NCBI GenBank assembly: GCA_963576735.1
Contig: OY755172.1
Span: forward strand, 4,402,001 to 4,466,000
Length of the DNA: 64,000 nucleotides
Origin: Bedellia somnulentella
Taxonomy: Eukaryota; Arthropoda; Insecta; Lepidoptera; Bedelliidae
Reading direction: 5' to 3'
The position numbers and the translations under genes were made by a program. The notes under the pieces were generated by a model. That model did no database searches and was not told the origin of the DNA. It saw only the letters and a list, made by a program, of their open reading frames with translations. Shown in pieces: positions 44,548 through 55,319 of the stretch. Position 1 is the stretch's first letter. Each line of letters opens with the position of its first letter.

Positions 44548-44906
44548 CATATGAGGAATTCATGTCAAAAAACATTAAATTATGTGATAGTTAGGCGTTT
44601 CCAACTTTTGCATTCTATCTGAAAAGGTAGACAAGTGGCCGTCCGAATTAGTTAAAATTCGGAGGTAGGAAACGCAAACACTACTTGAACGTGTAAAAAA
44701 GAAACAAAGGATAGAGAAATTTCGCGCTGGATGCCAACTGACACTGTAGCTCAGTTGGCAGAGCGACGGGGGCGTATACCCGAAGGTCGCGGGTTCGAAC
44801 CCCGCCAGTGTCGAAATTTTTCTTTCCTTTAATAACATCTTTTATTTATGAGTAATAATCCCCACATGAGGAATTCATGTCAAAAAACATTAAATTATAT
44901 AATATT
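44548..44906 (+). repeat. Family D repeat with tRNA-like core
   Basis: Core tRNA-like sequence at 44740-44812 with flanks CCGTCCGAATTAGTTAAAAT (5') and AAATTTTTCTTTCCTTT (3'). A direct repeat of over 30 bp (starting ATGAGGAATTCATG) lies at both 44550 and 44870. Confidence 0.75.
44740..44812 (+). other. tRNA-like sequence (family D)
   Basis: Cloverleaf-like: acceptor GACACTG/CAGTGTC fully paired, D stem GCTC/GAGC, T arm GCGGG-TTCGAAC-CCCGC. The anticodon arm is distorted and position 33 is C, so it is unlikely to be a working tRNA. In sister copies the sixth acceptor pair is G-U; here it is U-A. Confidence 0.6.
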
Positions 44907-44932
44907 ACTGTTTTCTAACTATAATATAATCA

Positions 44933-45245
44933 GAGACTAGCTTTTAGCCGCGACTTCGTTCGCGGAAAAGTTATTTTGAGACAACCTCAGCAACGCTACC
45001 ACCATCACCCAAATCCATAAGCCTTTATCTGAGTAATTCATATATTAAAATAACATAAACCATTTGACACAAATATGAATTAAAATATGAATTTCATACA
45101 CATTTCAATCTCCTGTAATTCCGGTTCCCATTCGTATCTGTTGAGGAACCTTTACACCAAATTTTGAAATTGAAACAATCGAATGTGCTGAAGTTTCATA
45201 TAAACTTAACTTTTCCATATTTTCATATATAGAGATAGAGATAAC
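44933..45245 (-). mobile_element. Helitron-like 3' end on the minus strand
   Basis: Minus strand ends CCGCGAACGAAGTCGCGG (6-bp hairpin), then CTAAAAGCTAGT: hairpin plus CTAGT, a Helitron terminus. Confidence 0.65.
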
Positions 45246-45540
45246 AGGCTATAGTGGTCAACGCTGCACAAAACAATACTTAAAAATATTGTGCTAATGT
45301 TAATGCCTTAGAAGTAAGTCAACTGCAATAAATTACAGTAATACACTTTAGCTATTTAGTTCACACTGAAATCAATAGCTTTACGATCAATAAAAATAAT
45401 ACTTTGAAATTTTATTTTGAAAATAAATATTTATGACCCGATCCCTATTATATTTTTTATGGGGTAAATGGAAGATAAGTAAGAATTCCACGATTATTAC
45501 CGCAATTTATGCGTAATAATCTAAAACAATAGGCACCTGA
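45246..45540. other. No recognisable feature
   Basis: AT-rich spacer. Confidence 0.4.
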
Positions 45541-45845
45541 GAACTAGCACTAGCGCTATTTGTCGTCACTATATCGGTTAAGAGCTTATTCCATTTGACT
45601 GCATGAAGACGTCTGAAAGCCACAGTATCTGCATGCAGACTAGTGGAATTACGTTCAGAACGCTAGGCTTCTGAAAAGTAGAGCAAGTTTGGCTCCTGGC
45701 TCACTAAATTTTTAGTAGCTCCGTCTCAGGAAGGTGGAATAACGTTCATAGAATGAGATGTCAGTATACGATGCTAAGTAAGTGCGTAATAGATGGCTGT
45801 TTTATAGCACGCGATATCTAGTTAAAAGGTAGCTTGTACTAGCTA
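45541..45845 (+). mobile_element. ACGAGCGCT-type MITE split by a 170-bp insertion
   Basis: The MITE core (AACTAGCACTAGCGCTATTT ... GAATGAGATGTCAGTATACG) is interrupted between GGTTA and GAATGAG; copies at 22.7 and 60.7 kb are continuous there. The insert (45581-45750) begins GAGCTTATTCCATTTG and ends AGGTGGAATAACGTTC, a short inverted end. Confidence 0.7.
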
Positions 45846-46115
45846 TGTTGAATTCTGAATTTTGACGGCAGTGGAATGAGGCTGTAATGGCGATGTTACT
45901 TTGTTCTAGGTTTAATGTACGCAATTTCGATTCATATTCTACTGGGAACTTCATCATCTAGGACAAAACAAGCCTCAGCTTTTTATAAGCGTCCACCAGA
46001 AAACTCCCCAACCACCCGTGTTACTTTAGGCGCATCCATGTGCGCAGCGTAATTGATAAAGGATTTTAGTGGATCTCGTGAATGCCAGATCAATTATGCC
46101 AGCGGGTGTCAACAT

Positions 46116-46575
46116 AAAATATCGGGGTTTTTTAAGGCTGAAAACAGTACTCGACGGACGGTCAGCATTGACCGTACGTTCTGACCGTCAGCCCTGACCA
46201 GCGATTGTGAAAATGCATTCAGTTCAGTTCATTCCTTCCGACGTACGCGCGACCGACGAGCCAGACCGACAGCTCAACCGAAGGTCGCTACGCCGCTACG
46301 CCGCCGACCGACGGTCAGCGCTGACCGTCGGTCGAGTACTGTTTTCAGCCTTAATGATTGCTGGGTGAGACCCATCACCAACGCTTTAGTACTTTACAAT
46401 CTGTTTCCCACTCAACTTCAACAAATGTCTGAGTAATTTCCAATGCTACTGATTAACTGAGACTACTGTACTGTTCAGGCCCTGTGCACCAGTGGGGTGC
46501 GATAGGACGACAACAACAACAACTGTTTTGACTACCCTTTTTTGGGTTTTAGAGCCGTGAGTACATGTTTATACG
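46116..46575 (+). repeat. Family A split by a TTAA MITE
   Basis: ATCGGGGTTTTTTAA before and TTAATGATTGCTGGGTGAGA after the insertion are consecutive in family A; it continues, with a foreign stretch near 46450-46530, to GAGCCGTGAGTACATG. Confidence 0.75.
46136..46350. mobile_element. 215-bp MITE with TTAA duplication
   Basis: Flanked by TTAA (46132-46135, 46351-46354). Inverted ends GGCTGAAAACAGTACTCGAC are identical for 20 bp and similar for about 39 bp. Rich in GACGGTCAG / CTGACCGTC palindromes and much GC-richer than its surroundings. TTAA fits piggyBac-type (or Kolobok-type) transposition. Confidence 0.85.
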
Positions 46576-46701
46576 GTAAATAAAACATAAGATTACAAAC
46601 TAAAATCAGATTATCGTAAAATAAGGAGTTAACAATGTAAAATGTACTCAACCGGAATTGTTATGTACGAACCATTTTATATTGTTATAGTGTTCTTTGT
46701 A

Positions 46702-46957
46702 GCTGTGTAGTGTCAGCTTAGGATAGCACTACCCCATTTCTTCCGGTGGGTGTACGTAAGAGGCGACTAACGGTATTGGGGCTTTAAAGGGATTTTTGGG
46801 CGATGCGGTTGGACCCCCATCACCAACAACCTTTATTTTACCATCTTTTCCCCACTCAACTTTCCAAAGGTGGCTGAGGAATTTCTCATTCCTTAGCTCT
46901 GGCTACCCCATCTAGGGATTTATAGCCGTGAGTATATGTATGTATGTATGTACTTTA
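46702..46957 (+). repeat. Family A, complete
   Basis: GCTGTGTAGTGTCAGCTTAG to GAGTATATGTATGTATGTAT. Confidence 0.9.
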
Positions 46958-47332
46958 TAAATAACTCTTTCCGATGTGGTTCAAAGAAATTTATTCATAT
47001 TTTATAAATCGCTTTTTGATTGTTGATTTTATATTCTTTCTATAAAAAAACACATTTATTTGATGATTGGCCAGTTTGTCTGATTCATAAAAGCGGATAG
47101 ACTTTCCTCACAATGGATTCAATAAAACAATACGTACGGATATAGCACACTGATCCAGTAATCTATTAAAAAGTACAATTTAATGAGTTATTGCTGCTGA
47201 TGTCCTAATGTGAATGTTTTAATGGTTTTTGTAACTTTGTGGAAAACAAAGTCATAAAACATTGTATACTTATTTTGGGGTTTTTAATAAGTGGGTGTTT
47301 CACGACACGGTCCAAACATTACCGTAGCAATA

Positions 47333-47775
47333 GGCTATTTGACTAAGTCTTGAAAACTATCTTACGATGTTAATTGGTTTATAAGGAGCCCTAAAAAAAT
47401 ATTTTTTGTCTTCATTTTAGCTATTTTATTAAAAAATCGAAAAAGAAAATGCAATATTCAAATGTGCCGCGAAAACGCGACTTTAAATAATATGGCGGCT
47501 GTAGCACAAGTGACGTCAATTCCGCATTAAACACCAATGAGCGAAGCGATACACAACACAGACAGTTAATGCGCAATCTACGTCATTATAGAAATAGCCA
47601 ATCACGGTCGTTTTTAGTCACGTGACAGTTGTATCAAAAATACTTATTTTAGAAGACGGAGTTTAGTGAAATAATGCAATATTTTTATCTCGCATTATTA
47701 CATATTGCTCCAAAAAAGAAATATTAAGACTAATGAAATAAAAGAAATGTATATTTTTATTACAGTCAAATAGCC
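47333..47775. mobile_element. MITE with TAGGCTATTTGACT ends
   Basis: 443 bp, ends GGCTATTTGACT / AGTCAAATAGCC, flanked by TA (47331-47332, 47776-47777), as in Tc1/mariner-like MITEs. No coding frame. Confidence 0.7.
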
Positions 47776-47784
47776 TATTTTAAG

Positions 47785-48075
47785 ACTGTAGAGTGAAAAG
47801 CTACGCGTATTCAAATCCGTCGTCGGACCTAAACCAATGTGTCTTTTCTTAATCCACATGGAAGCTAATTAATGCTGAAATGTATTTTATCCTGTAACTG
47901 TGGATTCGTACACCACTGCGATACACCTGCGCAAGTCACTGTCCAAACAAAATACCCATTACCTACGTACTCTAAAAACAAGATAATTATAAAATCTTTT
48001 AAAAAATATTCGCGTTGCTCTGAAGTAGTAGGAGCTCTGCCACCCCTTCGCGTATATCACGTTTTCGGTGTGTAC
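47785..48075 (+). repeat. Family B, diverged
   Basis: TATTCAAATCCGTCGTCGGA head end to CTGCCACCCCTTCGCGTATA. Confidence 0.65.
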
Positions 48076-48349
48076 TCGTACAATTTGTTTGCAATGCCGC
48101 TTATGTGACCTTCACTACCAATGTATGAATGTAAATGGAATATTTTTAATTTGCTGAATTTATTTCAGGTTTTCAGATATGTCTTGCGGAATATTTGCAA
48201 ATGTAATAAACAACTTCATTCTAATGTTTTCAATCAAATAATACTTATTTGGAATACCAGAAGTCACGATTTATGTACCTAGTTTTCACCTGCATGATAA
48301 TTGATTCGTTTATTTTATTCATATTAAGATCATTATAATATACAAAAAA

Positions 48350-48475
48350 GACATATACTCACACCAATAATCCTGGAAAACGTTTTAGGCTTCATTTCCA
48401 TTCATCAATCTTTTCATACATGCATCCCTTTTATTCTTCACAACTCCGAAAACGCTTGAGAAAGAAAATATTCAA
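48350..48475 (-). mobile_element. RTE-like LINE 3' end
   Basis: ACATATACTCACACCAATAA then TTTTCATACATGCATCCCTT and TTATTCTTCACAACTCC: complement of the LINE C-terminus. Confidence 0.6.
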
Positions 48476-48599
48476 AAATCTATCTTCGGTACTCCATTAA
48501 ACAAGACTCATATTGAGTTTCGTAGGAGTGTTTTTCTTATGACATGAAAATTTCCGGGAAAAACTAATAGCTACAGGATAAAGGATTGTCATGAGCATG

Positions 48600-48765
48600 T
48601 GTGTTGACTAAGTGCTACTTAGCCAAGTGAGTTTCCTCGCGATGTTTTCCCTCACCGTTAACAACTATGATAGATTAACCACAAATATGATTTTTAGAAA
48701 AGTCACATCGGTGAAGGCCCGACACGGAATTTGAACAACGCCTCTGTGCAGAGTAGCTTTGAATA
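48600..48765 (-). repeat. Family B, 5' half
   Basis: CCAAGTGAGTTTCCTCGCGA to GGCCCGACACGGAATTTGAA. Confidence 0.75.
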
Positions 48766-48769
48766 TTTT

Positions 48770-48935
48770 TGTTCATGAAAACCTCATGTGGGGATTATTA
48801 CTAATAAATAGAATTTCGCGCTGGCAGCCATTGGCACGGTAGCTCAATTGGCAGAGCGACGGGGGCATACACCCGAGGTCGCGGGTTCGATTCCGCCTGT
48901 GTCGAAATTTTTCTTTCCTTTATTTATTACTAAGA
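48770..48935 (+). repeat. Family D copy with mirrored 5' flank
   Basis: Inverted tail (CATGAAAACCTCATGTGGGG, ATTATTACTAATAAAT), then the tRNA-like core at 48833-48903, then the normal tail start. Confidence 0.75.
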
Positions 48936-49049
48936 ATGCTGTTATTCGTAAATACGAGCGTTGGAGACATTAATTTTCCATGCCTAAGGCTTCGCTGTCG
49001 CTCCATATCTGTTCGTCTGAAACCAGCCTTGAGATACACTCAATCTCAT

Positions 49050-49262
49050 GAAGCGTGACACCTGCCTTTATGAGTACATTTTCTATTTGATCCAAATGTG
49101 TCCTCCGAGGTCGTACTCTACTAACATCACAGTATTTGTAGAAGTATTTAAAGGGGCTTCATTAAAGCAGAAGTAGTTTTACTGGCGTTTTGTAGATAAT
49201 AGTGTGAAACCCTTGGAGCACGAGCCCGACTAGTACTTGAGCCCTTTTTTGTTTGTTAAAGT
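49050..49262. repeat. LINE scrap (-) and a GGAACCCTT-type repeat end (+)
   Basis: 49050-49140 (TATTTGATCCAAATGTGTCC, GAGGTCGTACTCTACTAAC) belongs to the RTE-like LINE. 49190-49262 (GTGAAACCCTTGGAGCACGA) is the 3' end of a common lepidopteran repeat. Confidence 0.55.
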
Positions 49263-49824
49263 GTCACCATGCTAGATGTTTTCTTTAAGTGTTAGATGGA
49301 ATATGTATGAAAGAAAATCTTATGATATCATTACGCTAAGACCGATAGAAGTAGAGCAGCAATATTAAATAATGAATAAACTTGGAAAATTTATGTATAC
49401 ATTTGAAGTTATGTAATAAGTAATAACACTAACATAAGAAAAATATGCTTAAATCCGCTGAACATGTACGACATTGTTAACATAAATCTAATACAAGCCC
49501 TATTCCTTTGTACTCTAAGATCCACCAAAAAACCTGCTATTGCGCAACAAATAAAAATATTCAGCCGACATCAAAGATCTAGCACATTATAATCACAAAT
49601 TAGCAAGTGCAGAACCTCACAATTGAGTGTTGCGTGTTGATACATACTACTTATGGCAAGCAAGACACTTAGCAACCAGAGCGTATAACTTTAATTCTCT
49701 GTTACATAAAAATAATATCATGTTACGTTTTTTGCCATATTTGCAAATCATCTTATGGTTTTTACGTTTTGAAAGAAATCAATAGATTTATTACAATAAT
49801 AGCGTTTATATGTGCAATATGGCT
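49263..49824. other. No recognisable feature
   Basis: AT-rich. Confidence 0.4.
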
Positions 49825-49995
49825 GTGTATTGTCGGCTTAAAATAGCAATAACCCATACGAAACCCATCAACAAAAATTTTTTTTTACAATATTTATTTC
49901 AGTTAACTTCCTAAAGCGGCAGAGAAATTTCTTGTGCTGGAGATCATGTTTGGAATTTATAGCCGATAGTAAATTTATACATACATGTAACTATA
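49825..49995 (+). repeat. Family A, degenerate
   Basis: GTGTATTGTCGGCTTAAAAT to TTATAGCCGATAGTAAATTT. Confidence 0.7.
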
Positions 49996-50751
49996 CACTA
50001 ACGTATCTAATTGATGAAAATGTAATATATAAGAAAAACAACAACAATTTCCATAATGTCAGAGTAATATCCGAGGTTTGCAAACCTTTATATAAATACA
50101 TGATTTGACCTATTATTCATGTTGTATTAGTATAGCAATACTATCATGGTATTAGTACCTAGTCTGCCAACTCACCCTTGGCCAGCGTAGTGGACCTGGC
50201 CAAATCACCCTATACAAGGTGGGGACTGGGGACATACATGGACTATGACGTAATTTTAACTATTAACAATATTACTACTACACACTATTACTATTGATTT
50301 CCATCCGTGCCAAAAACATTAAGTATTTAACAGTAATGCATGCTCAACGTATATTGTGTATGTAACAGAACTGTTCTGTTTTCAATCAAATTCAAGTGTT
50401 AAAGAGGAAAGATCTTCTTAAATTATACAAACATTAGCAACTTCTGTTACACTAATTTAAACACTTGAGCAGGATCCTGTCAGTCAAAAAGCTCGTTTCA
50501 TTAATCTACGCATAATTTTCTCATCTGCAGACAGGCATAGCTAACGTATCAAAAAACATTAACATGACGTAGGAATTCAAGAAACTAATTTTGAGTTAAA
50601 TATAAGTTTAAGTACCTACTCTTTATAGACTGAGTAAAAACTGCAGACCTATTGCTGAAAAAGAATTAAGACAAGAAGGGTGAACGAATACGGTAGCCGG
50701 TCGCGATAACCAACCCTTGACTGCTGTGACCAACACTTAAAACCTGCCCCC
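49996..50751. other. Mostly featureless
   Basis: 50150-50245 (CCAAATCACCCTATACAAGG, GGGGACATACATGG) is a worn relative of the repeat at 11820. Confidence 0.4.
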
Positions 50752-50877
50752 GTAGCATGAGGCGTGTGAGAGCGTGTATGTCGCATGAGAAGTGAGAAAC
50801 TGACAGATTGTTCATACAACATCTGTCAGTACCTCACTTCTCACGTAATATCTACGCTCTCACACGCCTCATGCTAC
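50752..50877. mobile_element. 126-bp hairpin element
   Basis: 57-bp arms starting GTAGCATGAGGCGTGTGAGA with only about nine differences, loop near TGTTCATACAAC. No target duplication seen. It could be a small MITE; a transcript would fold into a long hairpin. Confidence 0.7.
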
Positions 50878-51257
50878 CTATACTGGTTTCTTTAACCGAC
50901 GACGACGTGGCGTGGCTCGGTGATTTTTTCAAAATTAAAAAATCATTCAAAATTAAGTGAATAGCTAACTTTTCCATAACATTTCACAACCGAACGCTTA
51001 TGTTCTTGGGTAGAGATGCCAGTGCGCATATTTTAAATTAGTATGTGTTTGTTAATCAAAACATATAGGCCAATTTCGGCTCTGTAGGCACACCAAATGG
51101 GTATTCCGGACTAGGTCTAGAGTTTATAGTATCCACTCTAAGAAGATAAACATAAAAATAAATGTAAACTGACAGCGTTTGAGCTACTTACACGCGCCGC
51201 CCTAGTATAACAAGGTCAACAAATAATGTACCGCTACTATTACCTTCTTCAATGTAT
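50878..51257. other. No recognisable feature
   Basis: AT-rich. Confidence 0.4.
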
Positions 51258-51440
51258 TATCTATACTAATATTATAAAGCTGAAGAGTTTGTTTGTTTGA
51301 ACGCTAGGATCTCCGGAACTACCCAATCAAATTGAAAAATTCTTTTTGTGTTGGATAGGCCATTTATTGAGGAAGGTTTTAGGCTATATATCATCACGCT
51401 GCGACCAACAGGAGCAAATTATCAGCGAATATGTATGTCT
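51258..51440 (+). mobile_element. Lep1-type Helitron 5' part
   Basis: TCTATACTAATATTATAAAG, CTGAAGAGTTTGTTTGTTTG and TATATATCATCACGCTGCGA match the well-known lepidopteran Lep1/Helitron consensus. Confidence 0.75.
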
Positions 51441-51752
51441 AACTTTTAAGTTTCACTTACTATAACCATTTTTATGGTTAATAAATTTGGTCGAATTTAA
51501 TGCATAATTGCCATAATGTTTTATCAACATAATATTAATCTTTATCCAAATAAATATGTTGTTGATTGATATTATTTAATTGAGAACAAAATTGTCCTTG
51601 ACATCACTTAATTTAAATAAACATCTTAGAAGATAATACAATTTTTAAATTACTCTGTAACAAAATTTACACGCGTGCATGAAACGCTAGACAAGACGCT
51701 GCGCTGGCCGACGAGCGAGGTCACCTGCGCGAGAAGCTTATGTTTAAGCCTT
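51441..51752. other. No firm feature
   Basis: 51670-51745 is GC-rich (CGCTGCGCTGGCCGACGAGC) and may be the far end of the Helitron at 51258. Confidence 0.35.
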
Positions 51753-51982
51753 ATCCTATTAATATTATAAATGTGAAAGTTTAGATGTTTGTGTGTTTGT
51801 AGCTAAATGAAGACTAATTCACAGAACGTATTTAAAATAAAATTTACAGGGAGCCAGATAATGATCCCAATAAACACAATAGGACACTTTTTATCCCAGA
51901 AAAATTAAGGGATCAATAAATTTTCTTAAAAAATGGTTAAACAGACTAAGAGTCAATGCTCAGCCGAAACTACTATAATTTA

Positions 51983-52264
51983 AATCTTTTTGTTCATGAA
52001 AACCTCATGTGGGGATTATTACTAATAAATAAAGGAAAGAAAAATTTCGACACAGGCGGGAATCGAACCCGCGACCTCGGGTATACGCCCCGTCGCACTG
52101 GCAGCCAATTGACACGGTGGCTCAGTTGGCAGAGCGTCGGGGCGTATACCCGAGGTCGCGGGTTCGATTCCCGCCTGTGTCAAAATTTTTCTTTCCTTTA
52201 TTTATTCTTTATTTATTAGTAATAATCCCCACATGAGGTTTTCATGAACAAAAAGATTTAAATT
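51983..52264. repeat. Family D palindrome
   Basis: Two family D copies head to head: a minus copy (tRNA-like part 52049-52095, lacking its first 23 nt) and a plus copy (52111-52181). Outer arms (AATTTAAATCTTTTTGTTCA ... and complement) are perfect inverted repeats of about 70 bp. Confidence 0.8.
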
Positions 52265-52421
52265 ATGTGATAGTTAGGCGTTTTCAACATTTGCATTCTA
52301 TCTGAAAAGGTAGACAAGTGGCCTTCCGAATTAGTTAAAAATTCGGAGGTAGGAAACGCAAACACTACTTAAACGTGTAAAAGAAATAAAGGATAGAAGA
52401 ATTTCGCACTGGCAGCCAATT

Positions 52422-52492
52422 GACACGGTGGCTCAGTTGGCAGAGCGTCGGGGCGTATACCCGAGGTCGCGGGTTCGATTCCCGCCTGTGTC
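52422..52492 (+). other. tRNA-like sequence (family D)
   Basis: GACACGGTGGCTCAGTTGGC ... CCGCCTGTGTC, the same as 52111-52181 and 311 bp downstream of it, so the repeat is partly tandem. C33 and a GCGTATA loop argue against a working tRNA. Confidence 0.6.
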
Positions 52493-52672
52493 GAAACTAC
52501 TATACTTATAAACTTAAAATTTATAAAGCGAAAAAATTGTGAGGACACTATGAAAAACACCTTTTTTCTCATCGCATGACAGAGACCTCCAACAGGTCAG
52601 TTAAATATTTCAGTTTGACGACGTGAAAGTCTACACTTTTGACAGTACGAAGTCTGTGGGGTCAGCTAGTAA

Positions 52673-53344
52673 ATAATAAAACTAACTAGTTAAACTGTTA
52701 ATTATGATTGTCAATACGTTCGCAGACAGCTCGAAAGAGTGCCAGATTTGTTCTCGTTGCCATTCAACCTCATTTAGTCCGGGATGGTCGGAGATCGTGT
52801 GTTAGTACCTTTAGAAGCTGCATACGTATATATGTGTTTCTGTGGATAGGGTAGAGCTGAGCTGACATGTACAAAAAAAACTAATATCATCTATGACTTT
52901 TAAATACATACAAAAGATAGAAATAATAATTATACAATAAAATAAATACTGATGACTACCTTTATTTTACAGTCTTTTCGGTCAGTCTTACGGCTAAGGA
53001 ATTTATTATTCTGAAGCATTGGCTATCCTTTTTCAGTGTGTGTGTAGTGTCGTTGCAGCATAATACTGACCAATTCTACCCGCGTGTGTGGTAAACGGTG
53101 AAGTGTGTTTCTATGGAGAGGGTAGAGCTGAGGGTCCGTCGTCTAGCGGTCAGAGTTTTTGGCTCACATTCAGAGGTCTTGGATTTGCTTCCATGGGGAT
53201 AAACTCACAGAATTCAATTAGTGTGATTCGACTTCATTTTCTAGGATAAGATAAATGCTATGCCTCTGAGGTTTAAAAGATCGGTATGGCCGTCGTTCCT
53301 GCCTACTATCATGGTAGTAGTCGTTAGTATACCAACCTGCATTA
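52673..53344. other. Worn repeats
   Basis: 52955-53040 and 53040-53095 are degenerate family A pieces (GTGTGTAGTGTCGTTGCAGC). 53124-53200 (GGTCCGTCGTCTAGCGGTCA, GGTCTTGGATTTGCTTCC) is a tRNA-like SINE head. Confidence 0.4.
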
Positions 53345-53815
53345 AAAGTAAATAAATATACACGGACATATTATACACATAATTTAAATCGTTTTGTTAA
53401 TGAAAACCTCCTGTGGGGATTATTACTGATAAATCGAAATTATGATAAGTAGGAAAACACTACTTAAACGTGTAAAAGAAATAAAGAATAGAAGAATTTC
53501 GCGCCGGCAGACATTGACACGGTAGCTCAATTGGCAGAGCGACGGGGGCGTAAACCCGAGGTCGCGGGTTCGATTCCCGCCTGTGTCTAAATTTTTCTTT
53601 CCTTTATTTATCAATATTATACACAGATCAAGTTAGCTCCAAACTAAGTTAAACTTGTATTATGGGATACTAACTCAACGATATATTTCATCTTATATAA
53701 TTCACATATAAATAATACCCAAAACTAACAAACAATCATTTATGCTCATCACATAATTGTTGCTCTCAGCGGGGATCGAATCCGCAACCTCCGGACCGAG
53801 AAGCTAGTCTAGTAT
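53345..53815 (-). repeat. Family C SINE interrupted by family D
   Basis: ATACACGGACATATTATACA ... TGGGATACTAACTCAACGAT ... GCGGGGATCGAATCCGCAAC. The interruption at 53380-53614 is flanked by TATTATACACA. Confidence 0.85.
53380..53614 (+). mobile_element. Family D insertion with 11-bp duplication
   Basis: Flanked by TATTATACACA (53369-53379, 53615-53625). Layout: inverted tail, short middle, tRNA-like core 53516-53587, tail. The duplication shows family D moves by target-primed retrotransposition or an equivalent staggered cut. Confidence 0.8.
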
Positions 53816-53924
53816 AAAATATTTCTAGACGTGTGAATTCCTAACCGAAACAAGTGATTACGGGATAAGCCCTTGCAAAGCACTTATCCACCATTGATGA
53901 AGATTAAAATAAGAATATAATACA

Positions 53925-54155
53925 TTCTCCCCATGTCTTCCGGTGGGTGTACGTAAGAGGCGACTAACGGTATTGGGGCATTTTAAGGGATTTTCGGGCG
54001 ATGCGGTTGGAGACCCATCACCAACAACCTTAATTTTTACCACCTTTTCCCCACGCAACTTCCAAAAGTGGCGGAGGGATTTCTAATTCCTTAGCTCTGG
54101 CTACCCCTTCTAGGGATTCATAGCCGTGAGTATATGTATGTATGTACATTCTCGC
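53925..54155 (+). repeat. Family A, head missing
   Basis: CCCCATGTCTTCCGGTGGGT to GTGAGTATATGTATGTATG. Confidence 0.9.
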
Positions 54156-54794
54156 TTTTTTATTCGCAAGCCTTAAGTTAATGTATCTATTTCAAACCAG
54201 AATAAACCTTTAGGTACACATATAATTAACGTACAGTATAGAAAAAAATATGCATTGAGTCACTAAGTCACTATTAGTTAAAACACAATATCATCATCAT
54301 CATCAACAGCCACATGACTTCACAATTGAAAACCATATGATACCATCAAGGTGGAAGCGATTGTTATGAGTTGGCGATCGCATTGATTAATATTGTAGTA
54401 TTACATAATAGTACATTTTTTTTACATTATGACAAGTATTGACTAATTGCGAATATGTCTCATACTTCTTGGATACACTTTTTAAGCAAATATATTACTA
54501 ATTTATAAAAATACACTATAAAAGTGTCTTCTTCTTCTACAATTCCTTATTTTATAATATTATATTTTAGTTTTAATTATGATAAAATGTTTGAATTTAG
54601 TAAATAGTTGAGTATATTAAAACCACATTTAAAAATAACTCCATGAATTATTATTACATATAAGTACTTACTATTACATATTACTTAAATATTTGATGAT
54701 AAAGAACTTAAATTAAGAGAAAAATGAGTATTGATGTGTAGAAAAAGTCATAGTTCAGGTAATAAGCAGTTTTATATGCATATAAAACATATTT
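54156..54794. other. No recognisable feature
   Basis: AT-rich; short (ATC)n near 54290. Confidence 0.4.
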
Positions 54795-54960
54795 TATATG
54801 CGGCGATAGGCCTGCCCCCTATCACGTGAGTACACTGTCCATGCAAAACGTGGGTACTCTGAACACCAGGTGACAAAGTCACGAGATGTTCAGAAGTATT
54901 AGTACCTCTGCCAACCCCTTCGGGGATATTCGGCGTGAACGTTTATGTTATGTTATGTTT
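54795..54960 (+). repeat. Family B, 3' half
   Basis: GGCGATAGGCCTGCCCCCTA to GGCGTGAACGTTTATGTTAT; its tail is the target of X2. Confidence 0.9.
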
Positions 54961-55319
54961 ATATGTGTCGCAGGAAAATCGTCAAACTCGTAATTTATAA
55001 GTTTCCTAGGAAACTTGTAAGTTGACGGTAATCCGTCAAACAGCATGTGAATTTACACTTTACCTGATAGGTTTTAGGAAACTTGTAAAATAACGGACTC
55101 ACCTCAGGAAACTTGTCAATCAAAGCCGTCTTTAACCTATTGGGGGCTCTGGGCATATAAGGATAATGGGGCCCCTATGACTTTGTCAGATCACTATTTT
55201 GTTAGAATAAACAAAAAAAATAGGTAAGCAAGTTTCCAGATTCATTTTTCGATCTGGTCACCATCTTTCGTATAGATCTTAACGATGTCTGTTGTCAAAC
55301 TACAACTTCAGCCTGTTAA

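Larger units (their letters stand above)
51753..52672 (+). mobile_element. Helitron-like element filled with family D repeats
   Basis: Starts TCCTATTAATATTATAAATG and ends GTCTGTGGGGTCAGCTAGT: 5' TC and 3' CTAGT. The interior is almost wholly family D sequence. Confidence 0.6.

Noticed and set aside
44740..53587. Six apparent tRNA genes.
   Set aside because: Same flanks in every copy, C at position 33, irregular anticodon arms and one truncated copy: a dispersed repeat, not tRNA genes.
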